A model generated the notes under the pieces. The model made no database searches and was not told where the DNA came from. It saw only the letters and a program-made list of their open reading frames with translations. Position numbers and translations under genes: made by a program. DNA of 64,000 nucleotides from Vulcanimicrobiota bacterium (GTDB lineage Bacteria; Vulcanimicrobiota; Vulcanimicrobiia; Vulcanimicrobiales; Vulcanimicrobiaceae): NCBI GenBank assembly GCA_027459645.1, contig DAIDHQ010000042.1, positions 1-64,000 on the forward strand. Direction: 5' to 3'. The first letter of the stretch is position 1; the number at the start of each line of letters is the position of its first letter. Shown here in pieces: positions 50,866-59,878 of the stretch.

Positions 50866-53800
50866 GTGGCGGACGCGGTAGTCAAAGTGACCTTGCCCGA
50901 GATGGGCGAGTCGGTCACCGACGGCTCCATCGTCGAATGGCGCAAGAAGATCGGCGATTTCGTGGCCGAGGGCGACCCCTTGGTCGACGTGACGACGGAT
51001 AAAGTCGACGTCGAGGTGCCCGCGACGGCATCGGGCGTAATCACGAACATCTTCGGCGGCGAAGGCGACACGATCGGCGTCGGCTCGGTGCTGGCCGAAA
51101 TCGACACGTCGAAAAACGGCGCCGCAACGAACGGGAAAGCCGTCTCTGCCAACGGGAGCGCGCCGGCCAAACCCGCCGCGCCATCGGGTGCGCCCAAACT
51201 CGTCGACGTCACGCTACCCGAAATGGGCGAGTCCGTGACCGAAGGCACGATCGTCGAATTCCGCGTGAAGCCCGGCACCTTTGTGAACGAAGGCGATCCG
51301 ATCGTCGACGTTACCACCGACAAAGTCGACGTCGAAGTTCCCGCGACCGCCACCGGCGTCGTGACGGAAATCATCGGCAAGGACGGCGACACGATCGCCG
51401 TCGGTGCAAAGCTTGCGGTGATCGACGCAAACGCAGTCGCATCGACCGCCGGCGAAAGCATCGCATCGGCGAAAAACGCACCGGAACCCGCCAGCAGTGT
51501 CACCCTGAGCGGAGCACCTTCAGGCGCGCGGTCGAAGGACCGCAACAACGTCGTTGCGTCGCCGCAAGCGCAACGTATCGCGCGCAAGCAAGATTTGGAT
51601 CTCGCACTCGTGCGCGGTAGCGGTCCGAACGGCATGATTCTGCGTGGCGACGTCGTCGCGCAAGCGGCCAATGCCAAGCGTAAGCCTTCGGCCGCGGCAA
51701 CCAACGGCGCGGCACAACCGCCCGTGCCCAGCGGTGCGAAGGTGACCCCGCTCAAAGGCCCGGCGGCAACGCTCACCGGCTACATGGATCAGTCGCTTTC
51801 GATTCCGACCGCGACGAGCTTCCGTACGCTGCCGGTCGACGTGCTCGACGCGCGCCGCAAAGAACTCAATAACGCGCTCAAGGCAGCCGGACGCAGCGAG
51901 AAGATTTCGTTCACGCACGTCGTCGCGTACGCGCTCGTGCGGGCGGCGCACGAGATGCCGTTCATTACCTACAGTTTCCGCCGCGACGAAAAAGGCGCGC
52001 CCCAACGCATCGAGCCGGGTATTAACTTGGGCCTCGCCGTCGATGCGGAACGCAAAGACGGTTCGCGCTTTCTCGTCGTGCCGGTCATCAAGAACGCGGA
52101 TGCGCTCGATTTCGCGGGCTTCTACGGCAAATATCAAGAGCTCGTGCTCAAAGCACGCGACAATAAACTCGGTGCGGACGATCTGCAAGGTGCGTCGTTT
52201 ACGCTGACCAATCCGGGCGGCATCGGTACCGTTGCGTCGGTCCCGCGGTTGATGGCGGGCCAAGGCGCGATTCTGGCAACCGGCGCCATCGGCTATCCGC
52301 CGGGATTCCAAAGCGCGGGCGAACCTGCGCTGCGGCAGCTCGGCGTGAGCAAAGTCATGCAGATGACGAGCACGTACGACCACCGCGTCATCCAAGGCGC
52401 GCAATCGGGCGAATATCTGCGCCGCGTCGATCAACTGCTGCAAGGTGCCGACGGATTCTACGAAAGTGTCTTTGCGGCGTTCGGTTTGAAGGCCGGAGCG
52501 CTCTCGATGCCTGCTGTGAGCGGTCCTTCGACTGCGGCGCTTCGCGCCTCCGCTCAGGATGACAAAGCTGCGGCCGCCGCGCCGTCGGATGAAATGCTGC
52601 GCGCCGTTGCGGCCGCAATGGCGATCGTCTCGGGCTATCGCACGCACGGCCATCTTGCGGCGCAGCTGGATCCGCTCGGTTCCGAACCGCTCGGCGACCC
52701 GAAGCTCGACCCCGCAACCTACGGTCTGACGCCAGCGCTGATGTCGGCGATTCCCGCGAGCGTACTCAACGTCAAGGTTCCCGGCAATACCCTTGCGGAT
52801 ATCTTGCCGCGCCTGCGCGAGACCTACAGCTCCACAATCGCCTACGAATTCGAACACATTTCGAATACCGAACAGCGGCGTTGGCTGCGCGAAACGATCG
52901 AGTCGGGCGCGCACCGCGTCTCGCTCTCGCCGAAGAGCCAGATCGAATTCTTGCAGCGGTTGACCAAGGTGGAAACGTTCGAACGCTACGTTCGCAAGAC
53001 GTTCCTCGGGCAGAAGAGTTTTTCGGGCGAAGGCCTCGACGTCATGGTGCCGATGCTCGAAGAGACGCTCGAGATGCTGGCCGACGACGGAACGCCGAAC
53101 GCCGTGCTGGGCATGGCGCACCGCGGCCGTCTGAGCGTGATCGCGCACGTCGTGAACATGCCGTACGAAGAGTTGCTCGCGGAATTCGAAGCGGCGCATC
53201 AACGCGGTGAAGTGAAGTCCGACGACGACGTGACCGGCGACGTGAAGTATCACCACGGAGCGACGGGCGTATATACGACGACGTCGGGCAAGCAGATCAT
53301 GGTGACGCTGCAGCACAACCCGTCGCATCTCGAGGCGGTGGATCCGGTCGTCGAAGGGCGCACGCGCGCGCTGCAGACCGATCATCAGGGACCGACGCCC
53401 ACGTTCGACGTGAAAAAGGCGGCGCCGATTCTGATTCACGGCGACGCCGCATTTACGGGCCAAGGCATCATTTCCGAAGTCTTTAACCTGCAAGAGTTGC
53501 CCGGCTACGAAACCGGCGGCACGGTGCATCTGATCGCGAACAACCAGATCGGATTTACGACCGATTACCGCGATTCGCGCTCCACGCGGTACGCATCGGA
53601 TCTGGCAAAAGGTTTCGACGTTCCGATCATCCACGTCAATGCCGACGACGTGGATGCTTGCATCACCGCGGTGCACCTAGCGGTCGATTTTCGCGCGAAG
53701 TTCGGCCGGGACGTCGTGATCGATCTGATCGGCTATCGCCGCTTCGGCCATAACGAACAGGACGAGCCGGCGTACACGCAGCCGCGCATGTACGACAAGA

Positions 53801-55161
53801 TCAAGTCGCATCCGACGGCGCGCGAACTCTTTGCGAACAAGTTGATCGCGCAGGGCACGATCACGCAAGAGCAGGTCAACGACATGGTTGCCGATGCGAC
53901 CGCGCGCCTGCAAGAGGCATATCGCAACATCAAAGAGCGTCACAACAAGGGCATGATCGAAAAGATCGACGCGAATGCGCCGCTGCCCACGGCGACGCTC
54001 GCGCCGGTCGATAAGGCGCGGTTATTGGCGTGGTCCGACGAACTCGTCACGGTTCCGAAGGGCTTCGAGATCAACAAGAAGCTCGTGACGCAGTTCGAGC
54101 GCCGCAAAGCGCTCATCGCCGAAAAGGGCCTGGTCGACTGGGGCATGGCCGAGGCGCTGGCTTTCGCGTCGCTGCTGTCGTCGGGCGTACCGATTCGCAT
54201 CAGCGGCCAAGACACCGAGCGCGGTACGTTCAGCCATCGTCACGCCGTCCTTCACGATCCGAAAACCAACGACACGTACGTTCCGCTGCAGCATCTCGAG
54301 GCGTCCAAGAGCAGCTTCGAGATTCATAACAGCCCGCTCTCGGAATACGCGTGCGTCGGATTCGAATACGGCTATGCCGCGGCCGTGCCGAAGGCGCTCG
54401 TGTTGTGGGAAGCGCAGTTCGGCGACTTCGTCAACGGCGCGCAAATCATCATCGACCAATTCATCGCCGCCGGACAAGCGAAGTGGGGGCAAACCTCGCG
54501 TCTGACGCTGCTGCTGCCCCACGGCTACGAAGGCCAGGGGCCGGAACACTCTAGCGCGCGCCTTGAGCGCTTCCTGCAACTCGCCGCCGAGGGCAATCTT
54601 CGCGTCGCGTATCCGTCGAACGCGGGCAATTACTATCACTTGCTGCGCGAACAGGCGTCGTCGCCGACGCCGGTCCCGCTCGTCGTCATGACGCCGAAGT
54701 CGCTGCTTCGCGCGGAAGCGGCGTCCGGTTCCATCGACGACATGGCGAACGGCACGTTCCAACCGGTCATCGACGATCCGAACGTGAAAGACAAGAGCAA
54801 TATCGAACGCATCCTGCTCTGCACGGGCAAGATCTATTACGATCTGACCGCATCCGAACTGTATCCGAAGATGAAGAAGACGGCGATCGTGCGCATCGAG
54901 TTGCTCTCCCCGATGCCCGCCGATGAAATCAACGCGCTTCTCGCGACCTATCCGAAGCTCAAGCAGCTCGTGTGGGTGCAGGAAGAACCGAAGAACATGG
55001 GTGCGCGCGCGTACGTTCGCCGGCGTCTGCTCGAACGTCTCAAACGGCCGCTCGACATCGGCTACGCGGGACGCGGTTACCGCGCATCGCCGTCAGAAGG
55101 CTATCCAGGCGCGCACGCCGTCGAACAAGAGCGCTTGATCACGATGGCGCTAACGGAGTAG
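50866..55161 (+). CDS. kgd: All-in-one 2-oxoglutarate dehydrogenase: lipoyl-lipoyl-PSBD-E2-E1
   Basis: I chose the GTG at 50866 with GGAGAG ten bases upstream; codons from the track ATG (50734) to here are unlike the gene, although AGGAG precedes that ATG. About 1431 residues. Two lipoyl domains with target lysines K46 and K153 (both TTDKVDVEVPA), a peripheral-subunit binding domain (ASPQAQRIARKQDLDLALV), an E2 acyltransferase core (STYDHRVIQGA, with Gln where E2s have Asp, as in mycobacterial Kgd), then the E1 thiamine-diphosphate part (HRGRLSVIAHVVNMPYEELL; TYDHRV; FGHNEQDEP). Actinobacterial Kgd proteins lack the lipoyl and PSBD parts. Two dispersed repeats lie in frame in its linkers. Converts 2-oxoglutarate to succinyl-CoA in the TCA cycle. 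Confidence 0.93.
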   Translation: MADAVVKVTLPEMGESVTDGSIVEWRKKIGDFVAEGDPLVDVTTDKVDVEVPATASGVITNIFGGEGDTIGVGSVLAEIDTSKNGAATNGKAVSANGSAPAKPAAPSGAPKLVDVTLPEMGESVTEGTIVEFRVKPGTFVNEGDPIVDVTTDKVDVEVPATATGVVTEIIGKDGDTIAVGAKLAVIDANAVASTAGESIASAKNAPEPASSVTLSGAPSGARSKDRNNVVASPQAQRIARKQDLDLALVRGSGPNGMILRGDVVAQAANAKRKPSAAATNGAAQPPVPSGAKVTPLKGPAATLTGYMDQSLSIPTATSFRTLPVDVLDARRKELNNALKAAGRSEKISFTHVVAYALVRAAHEMPFITYSFRRDEKGAPQRIEPGINLGLAVDAERKDGSRFLVVPVIKNADALDFAGFYGKYQELVLKARDNKLGADDLQGASFTLTNPGGIGTVASVPRLMAGQGAILATGAIGYPPGFQSAGEPALRQLGVSKVMQMTSTYDHRVIQGAQSGEYLRRVDQLLQGADGFYESVFAAFGLKAGALSMPAVSGPSTAALRASAQDDKAAAAAPSDEMLRAVAAAMAIVSGYRTHGHLAAQLDPLGSEPLGDPKLDPATYGLTPALMSAIPASVLNVKVPGNTLADILPRLRETYSSTIAYEFEHISNTEQRRWLRETIESGAHRVSLSPKSQIEFLQRLTKVETFERYVRKTFLGQKSFSGEGLDVMVPMLEETLEMLADDGTPNAVLGMAHRGRLSVIAHVVNMPYEELLAEFEAAHQRGEVKSDDDVTGDVKYHHGATGVYTTTSGKQIMVTLQHNPSHLEAVDPVVEGRTRALQTDHQGPTPTFDVKKAAPILIHGDAAFTGQGIISEVFNLQELPGYETGGTVHLIANNQIGFTTDYRDSRSTRYASDLAKGFDVPIIHVNADDVDACITAVHLAVDFRAKFGRDVVIDLIGYRRFGHNEQDEPAYTQPRMYDKIKSHPTARELFANKLIAQGTITQEQVNDMVADATARLQEAYRNIKERHNKGMIEKIDANAPLPTATLAPVDKARLLAWSDELVTVPKGFEINKKLVTQFERRKALIAEKGLVDWGMAEALAFASLLSSGVPIRISGQDTERGTFSHRHAVLHDPKTNDTYVPLQHLEASKSSFEIHNSPLSEYACVGFEYGYAAAVPKALVLWEAQFGDFVNGAQIIIDQFIAAGQAKWGQTSRLTLLLPHGYEGQGPEHSSARLERFLQLAAEGNLRVAYPSNAGNYYHLLREQASSPTPVPLVVMTPKSLLRAEAASGSIDDMANGTFQPVIDDPNVKDKSNIERILLCTGKIYYDLTASELYPKMKKTAIVRIELLSPMPADEINALLATYPKLKQLVWVQEEPKNMGARAYVRRRLLERLKRPLDIGYAGRGYRASPSEGYPGAHAVEQERLITMALTE
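51498..51541 (+). repeat. Dispersed repeat inside the kgd linker, copy G
   Basis: TGTCACCCTGAGCGGAG at the left and GGTCGAAGGACC at the right, with a decayed hairpin around CTTCAGG between. It is translated as SVTLSGAPSGARSKDR between the second lipoyl domain and the PSBD, without disturbing the frame. Confidence 0.85.
52522..52564 (-). repeat. Dispersed repeat inside the kgd linker, copy H
   Basis: Minus-strand copy: TGTCATCCTGAGCGGAG, hairpin GGCGC-GAA-GCGCC, then CAGTCGAAGGACC. It is translated as GPSTAALRASAQDDK between the E2 core and the E1 domain, in frame. Confidence 0.88.
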
Positions 55162-55170
55162 CACGCGAAC

Positions 55171-55344
55171 GTGAGGACGCGGGCGTACCTCTGGTTTGTC
55201 GCGGCGGCGGTCGTGGTCGCGTTTCTCGCCGTCGAAGTGGTTTGGGTGAACGGCCACGATCGCACGTTAGTTCTGACCACATGGACCTTGGTCGCCGTTG
55301 CCTACGTTGTGAATGCAGTGCGAGCGCTGCGGCAAGCGAAGTGA
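55171..55344 (+). CDS. Small two-helix membrane protein (57 residues, absent from the ORF track)
   Basis: GTG start, 57 codons, TGA stop overlapping the next GTG as GTGA. The product has two hydrophobic helices (YLWFVAAAVVVAFLAVEVVW; LVLTTWTLVAVAYVVNAV) joined by NGHDRT and a basic end (RALRQAK). It fills the gap between kgd and the CMD gene and is coupled to the latter. Too short for the track limit. Function unknown. Confidence 0.7.
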   Translation: MRTRAYLWFVAAAVVVAFLAVEVVWVNGHDRTLVLTTWTLVAVAYVVNAVRALRQAK

Positions 55345-55703
55345 ACGACGGCGAGAAGTTGATGCGCCTCGTCGACGGCGACAAGGTGACCGACAATCTG
55401 CTGAAAGCCTACGAAGGGATCGCGCCCGATTTCTCGCGCTACCTCGTCGATTTTGCCTTTGGCGAGATCTATGCGCGTGACGGCGACTTGAAGCAGCGCG
55501 AGCTGGTTGCCATTGCGTCCCTCGCGACGATGGGCGGTTGCGACGCTCAGTTGGAGACGCACGTGCACGGCGCGCTCAACGTCGGTCTTACGCGCGAGGA
55601 AATCGTCGAGGTGGTATTCACGCTAATACCTTACGTCGGTTTTCCAAAGGCTTTAAATGCCATGGCGGTCGTAAAAAGGGTGTTTCAGAAGCGCAGCGCG
55701 TAA
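55341..55703 (+). CDS. Carboxymuconolactone decarboxylase family protein
   Basis: I chose the GTG at 55341, overlapping the previous small gene; the track start at 54972 lies in kgd. 120 residues of all-helical CMD fold: FSRYLVDFAFGEIYARDGDLKQRELVAIASLATMGG, then CDAQLETHVHGALNVGLTREE, EVVFTLIPYVGFPKALNA. Only one Cys is near the His, so the AhpD-type CxxC redox pair is absent, which argues against AhpD and for a decarboxylase-like or unknown role. Confidence 0.9.
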   Translation: MNDGEKLMRLVDGDKVTDNLLKAYEGIAPDFSRYLVDFAFGEIYARDGDLKQRELVAIASLATMGGCDAQLETHVHGALNVGLTREEIVEVVFTLIPYVGFPKALNAMAVVKRVFQKRSA

Positions 55704-55714
55704 AGGGGCGCTTC

Positions 55715-56719
55715 ATGAGAAGCGTCTTTACGGTCCTCGCGCTCTTTGCATTTCTTGCCTCGATCGCACGAGCGCAAGGCACGCCGCCCGCGGATCCTTC
55801 GGCCGTCGCCCCAAACATTCACATCACGTCGTGCAAAGTGCTCTCGGGGCCGACGCTGATCCCGCAGGCCAACGAGATCGGCTTGGCGGTACGCTTCAAG
55901 AACGAAACGCAGGACACGTTTTCGAAGATTCTCTGGCGCGCGAAGTACGGCGACGGCTACGTCGACTTCTACGACGCGGGCACGTTCTCGCCCAACGTGC
56001 GCATCGATAACTTCATCCTTTTCGATCTCGGCAAAGCGCACGTGAATATTCTCGGCGCGCTCTTGGCGCCGCGCGGCGCTTCTACGCCGATCGATTCGCA
56101 GTTCCACTTCCCCGAGTACGCGAGCCTACCGTATCCGCAAAACTGCACGATCGTGAAAACCGAGACCACCGACGGCAAGATATGGAAGAACGCTTCCTTA
56201 CCGCAGGCGCACTATCTGCTGCCTTCGCCGTTTCCCAGCGCGGCCGCGACGCTTGCTCCGGGCGAAACGCAACCGAAAGGACCGGTCGACGTCGCGCACT
56301 GCCACGTGCTCTTTCCCTGGACGCGGGACACCGCGCAGTTCGACATCGGCTTTCGCAGCATCGCACCGGGAAAGATGGCCTCCTCGGTGACGTTCGATGT
56401 GTTGGACGGAGCGGGAATTCTGCAGGTGACCGACGCCGGCGAATTCCAAGACGGTATGTACGTGCGCCATGGAAAGCTCAAAGCGCCGATTCCCGAAGGT
56501 TTGCAAGGGATCTCGTACTTTTCGTTCGACGACCCATCGAAGTGCGTACCCGTGCGCGTAAGCTACACCGACGGTACGACGTGGAACAATCCGTCGGCAC
56601 CGAGCCCTGCGCCGGCGCCGACGAAGATGACGAACGTGTTGGATCGCGGTTTGAGTCTGTGGGCGGTGCGCTGGCAGAACGGACTCGCTCTGCCGGCACC
56701 TTCACCGTCGCCGCAATAG
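55715..56719 (+). CDS. Secreted protein with a duplicated beta domain, related to 43541-44296
   Basis: I chose the ATG at 55715 with AAGGGG upstream; the track start lies in the CMD gene. 334 residues with a signal peptide (VLALFAFLASIARAQG). Two halves repeat one domain: ITSCKVLSGP...GLAVRFKNETQDTFSKI...YDAGTFSPNVRIDNF, and VAHCHVLFPW...FDIGFRSIAPGKMASS...TDAGEFQDGMYVRHG. The first half matches the C-terminal domain of the secreted protein at 43541. No named family recognised; likely exported and extracytoplasmic. Confidence 0.78.
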   Translation: MRSVFTVLALFAFLASIARAQGTPPADPSAVAPNIHITSCKVLSGPTLIPQANEIGLAVRFKNETQDTFSKILWRAKYGDGYVDFYDAGTFSPNVRIDNFILFDLGKAHVNILGALLAPRGASTPIDSQFHFPEYASLPYPQNCTIVKTETTDGKIWKNASLPQAHYLLPSPFPSAAATLAPGETQPKGPVDVAHCHVLFPWTRDTAQFDIGFRSIAPGKMASSVTFDVLDGAGILQVTDAGEFQDGMYVRHGKLKAPIPEGLQGISYFSFDDPSKCVPVRVSYTDGTTWNNPSAPSPAPAPTKMTNVLDRGLSLWAVRWQNGLALPAPSPSPQ

Positions 56720-56720
56720 T

Positions 56721-57248
56721 CTAGCGGTCGCCGCCGCCGTTGTCGTCGCCGTTTTTGCGCTCGTTGCCGCGACCGCGGGTCCATCCGTAGTGGTGGCCCG
56801 GATTTTGGACGTTGCGTTGCGCCGACTGGCCGTAATAGTAGCCGCCGTTATTGTACGGATATTGGTTGCCGTATCCGTTGTTGTTGTACGGGTATTGGTT
56901 GTTGTATCCGTATTGGCCGTTGCCGCCGTACACGCTGCACTGCTGCCCGTTGCAAGCGATCCGTTCGCCTTGGTTGCCCGGATACCACGAACTGCCGTTG
57001 GGTGAAACGACGTGACCGTCCGCATAGACCGTGCTTCCGTCGGAGAGATACCCGACCACCGTGTTGTGTTCGCGGTTCTTATTCGAAATGTTGATCGCGG
57101 TTGCAATACCCGCAATCGCTGCCGCCGCGCCGATGATCGTGCGCGTGGTCGCCGCGCTGTCTGCTTTCGCAGGCGCCGGGATTGAAAGCACCGTCATGCC
57201 CGCAAGTGCGAGGGCCGCGAGAGACGTGCGTAGGGTGGAAGCGTTCAT
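56721..57248 (-). CDS. Secreted Asn/Tyr/Gly-rich low-complexity protein
   Basis: 175 residues with a signal peptide (AALALAGMTVLSIPAPAKAD). A short conserved-looking part (HNTVVGYLSDGSTVYADGHV; GERIACNGQQCSVYGG) is followed by repeats of NQYPYNN and NGGYYYGQ type up to the basic, Asn/Gly-rich end (RGRGNERKNGDDNGGGD). Repeat units are near-identical at DNA level (tattggttgccgtatccgtt). Proteins of this type are surface or spore-coat-like adhesins or structural proteins; the role here is unknown. Confidence 0.75.
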   Translation of the reverse strand: MNASTLRTSLAALALAGMTVLSIPAPAKADSAATTRTIIGAAAAIAGIATAINISNKNREHNTVVGYLSDGSTVYADGHVVSPNGSSWYPGNQGERIACNGQQCSVYGGNGQYGYNNQYPYNNNGYGNQYPYNNGGYYYGQSAQRNVQNPGHHYGWTRGRGNERKNGDDNGGGDR

Positions 57249-57304
57249 GCCTCCACCCTACGCTCGCTATCTGATAGGCGGCTGATGGTTGTATTACAGC
57301 CGGA

Positions 57305-59419
57305 TTACTCCATCAGCTTCATCGCGAAATAGGTCCACTCGAGGGCGCTCGTGTGCGCTTCCTCCTTCAGGTTTGCGCCGGAACCATGCCCGCCCTCGGT
57401 TACTTCGTAGAACAGATACGGCACGTGCATGTACGCTAGCTTGGCCGCGAATTTGCGCGCGTGCTGCGGGCCGACGCGATCGTCTTTGGTCGTCGTCCAG
57501 AGAAACGGCTCTGGATACGCGACGCCGCCGCGAAGATTGTTGTACGGAGAAATCTTCGCCAGGAACGCGCGCTCCTTCGGATTTTTGACGCTGCCGTATT
57601 CACCGACCCACGATGCGCCCGCGTCGATCTTCTCGTAGCGCAGCATGTCGAGCAGCGGCACCTCGATATCGACGGCGTTATATTCGCTTGGGTGCTGCGT
57701 GAATTCGACGCCCATCAGGAGACCGCCGTTCGATCCGCCCATGATGCCGAGATGACGCGGCGTGGTTACCTTACGGTGAATGACGTCTTGCGCGACCGCA
57801 TAAAAGTCGTCGTAGATGCGTTGACGATGCGTCTTCAATCCGGCCTCGTGCCACGCCGGCCCGAACTCGCCGCCGCCGCGGATATTCGCAAGCACGAAGA
57901 CTCCGCCGTGTTCCAGCCACAGTTTGCCGATTGCCGGCGAATAGAACGGCGTCATCGAGATTTGGAAGCCACCGTAGGCGTTAATCACGGTCGGGTTGAG
58001 CCCGTCGTATTTCATGTTCTTGGGGTGCACGATGAAATAGGGAATTTTCGTTCCGTCTTTCGAGACGGCTTCATGCTGTTCGACCACGTCTTTGGACGCA
58101 TCAAAACGCGCGGGCGATGCCTTTTCGACCTTCGCTGCGCCGGTTGCCGTATCGACGTTCCACACGGTCGTCGGCGTGAGAAAGCCGGTTACGGTCAAAT
58201 ACGCGAGCGTTCCATGCAGGCTTGCGGCTTGCACGGAGATAGACGAATTGTCCGGCAACGAAATCGGCGTAGACGCCCACGTGCCGTCGCTCTTCGGCGA
58301 AAAGATCGTGGCCCGCCCGCGGACGTTGTGATAGCTCGTGACGATGACCGCATTCTTCGTCATGCCGACGTTGCCAACGGAATCTCGCGGACCAGGCGTC
58401 CAAATAACCGTCGGGGCCAACGCGTCCGGTTTTGCGGCGGCGGCGGATGCGCCGATGGCGATCAGCGAGCCTTGCGGAATCGTCTTTCCGCCGGTCGTCC
58501 AGTTCTGATTGAGCGTTAGGATGATCTTGCCGTCGACCATCCCGTCGATGTTGAGTTTCTGCGGAAGCGCGAGTTTCTTCAAGCCGTCGTTCGGCGTAAC
58601 CAGATAGTACTCGCTCGTAAAGAACGTGACGCCTCGCTGCAACAGCGTCATCCGGTGGCCGTCGCCATCCACGAGCGTGAACGGTTGAACGGAAATATCG
58701 GATTTCTGTCCTTTGTACAGCGGCTTCGCTTTGCCGAGCGGCTGGCCGCGCTTGAGGATTCGCACGTCGTACGCATACCCCGACGCGGTCACTTCGCCCG
58801 GCGTCCAAGGCCGCGCGACGAGCAGCGTATCGTTGTCGACCCACGCGCTGTTCTGTTTGGCGCGCGGAAGAGTGAAGCCGTTCGGTACGAACGTCTTCGT
58901 CTTTGTATCGAATTCGCGTTCGGTTACCGCGTCCTCGCCGCCGTCGGAGAGATCGACCATGCAATAGCGCTCTACCGGCTCGTTGCAATCGGCGCCGCGA
59001 TAGAACCAATTCTTGCCGGCCGCTTTTGCGACGGCATCCATATCGAGGACCGTTTCCCAATGAGGCGCTTTGGACGCATAGTCGGCGACCGTCGTGCGGC
59101 GCCAGATGCCGCGGACGTGCGACGGGCTCTGCCAAAAGTTATAGACCATGCCGCCGAGGAGATCGGGGAACGGCACGCGGTCTTTAGCGTTGACGATCTT
59201 CAATTCGTCGGCATAGAACTTCTTGAAGTGCGGATCGCCCTGCAGAATCGGAAGAGTACGAGCGTTTTGCCGTTTCACCCACGCCATGGCGCGCGCGCCG
59301 GTCTGTTGCTCGAGCCAGATGAACGGATCGCCGGGAGGCGGCGGCTTTGCGACGGTCGTCTGCGCGGCGGTCGAAGCCGCGACCGCGACGGTCAGCGCTA
59401 GTGAGAGTGTGCGTAGCAT
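57305..59419 (-). CDS. Secreted S9 prolyl oligopeptidase family protein
   Basis: 704 residues with a signal peptide. The N-terminal part is the seven-bladed propeller of POP (GGMVYNFWQSPSHVRGIWRRT...; WTPGEVTASGYAYDV). The catalytic domain has VINAYGGFQISMTPFYSP, RGGGEFGPAWHEAGLKTHRQ, nucleophile GGSNGGLLMG, Asp in TTKDDRVGPQHARKFA and His in EGGHGSG. Normal POP length is about 700. Cleaves short proline-containing peptides outside the cytoplasm. Confidence 0.95.
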   Translation of the reverse strand: MLRTLSLALTVAVAASTAAQTTVAKPPPPGDPFIWLEQQTGARAMAWVKRQNARTLPILQGDPHFKKFYADELKIVNAKDRVPFPDLLGGMVYNFWQSPSHVRGIWRRTTVADYASKAPHWETVLDMDAVAKAAGKNWFYRGADCNEPVERYCMVDLSDGGEDAVTEREFDTKTKTFVPNGFTLPRAKQNSAWVDNDTLLVARPWTPGEVTASGYAYDVRILKRGQPLGKAKPLYKGQKSDISVQPFTLVDGDGHRMTLLQRGVTFFTSEYYLVTPNDGLKKLALPQKLNIDGMVDGKIILTLNQNWTTGGKTIPQGSLIAIGASAAAAKPDALAPTVIWTPGPRDSVGNVGMTKNAVIVTSYHNVRGRATIFSPKSDGTWASTPISLPDNSSISVQAASLHGTLAYLTVTGFLTPTTVWNVDTATGAAKVEKASPARFDASKDVVEQHEAVSKDGTKIPYFIVHPKNMKYDGLNPTVINAYGGFQISMTPFYSPAIGKLWLEHGGVFVLANIRGGGEFGPAWHEAGLKTHRQRIYDDFYAVAQDVIHRKVTTPRHLGIMGGSNGGLLMGVEFTQHPSEYNAVDIEVPLLDMLRYEKIDAGASWVGEYGSVKNPKERAFLAKISPYNNLRGGVAYPEPFLWTTTKDDRVGPQHARKFAAKLAYMHVPYLFYEVTEGGHGSGANLKEEAHTSALEWTYFAMKLME

Positions 59420-59476
59420 GTCGAGGCGTTATGCGTTCCGCCGTCAAAGCCCCGCTGGAAGAAGGGGGACCCGTTC

Positions 59477-59878
59477 GTGGCGGTATTCCAGAACAGCGCA
59501 CAGGCGCGCGAAGTACTCGGCGGTTTCTTCCGTCAGGAGGCGGCGACCGACGACCACATGTTTGCGGGAAGCGGCGTAATCATCGCCTATAACCTGAACG
59601 ATCCGGACGTTCGGCTGGTATTGGACGCGTCGAAGCCTCCGCAACCCGGCAAAGCCTTCGAAATTTACGTCGACGACGCAAACGCTCCCGCGCCACAGGT
59701 GGAGTTCTTCAGCGACGCCGACACGTTCGACAAGCTCTACCGGGGCGAAGTGCAGCCGATGGTGCTGATGATGACCGGAAAAGTCAAGGCGAAAGGCGAC
59801 GTGACCGTCGCGATGCGCTTACTGCCGGCGATGGCGCGCGTGATTCCGCACTACAAGAAGTATCGCGAGACGCACTAG
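59477..59878 (+). CDS. SCP2-type sterol/lipid-transfer domain protein
   Basis: 133 residues, GTG start with AGGGGGA upstream. SCP2 fold pattern: GSGVIIAYNLNDPDVRLVLDAS, FEIYVDDANAPAPQVEFFSDADTF, LYRGEVQPMVLMMTGKVKAKGD. SCP2 domains bind hydrophobic ligands in a tunnel; bacterial stand-alone forms are of unknown use. The stop overlaps the convergent LolA-like gene. Confidence 0.82.
   Translation: MAVFQNSAQAREVLGGFFRQEAATDDHMFAGSGVIIAYNLNDPDVRLVLDASKPPQPGKAFEIYVDDANAPAPQVEFFSDADTFDKLYRGEVQPMVLMMTGKVKAKGDVTVAMRLLPAMARVIPHYKKYRETH

Noticed and set aside
51520-53676. 718-residue minus-strand ORF
   Set aside because: Antisense to kgd; long open frames are expected opposite GC-rich genes.
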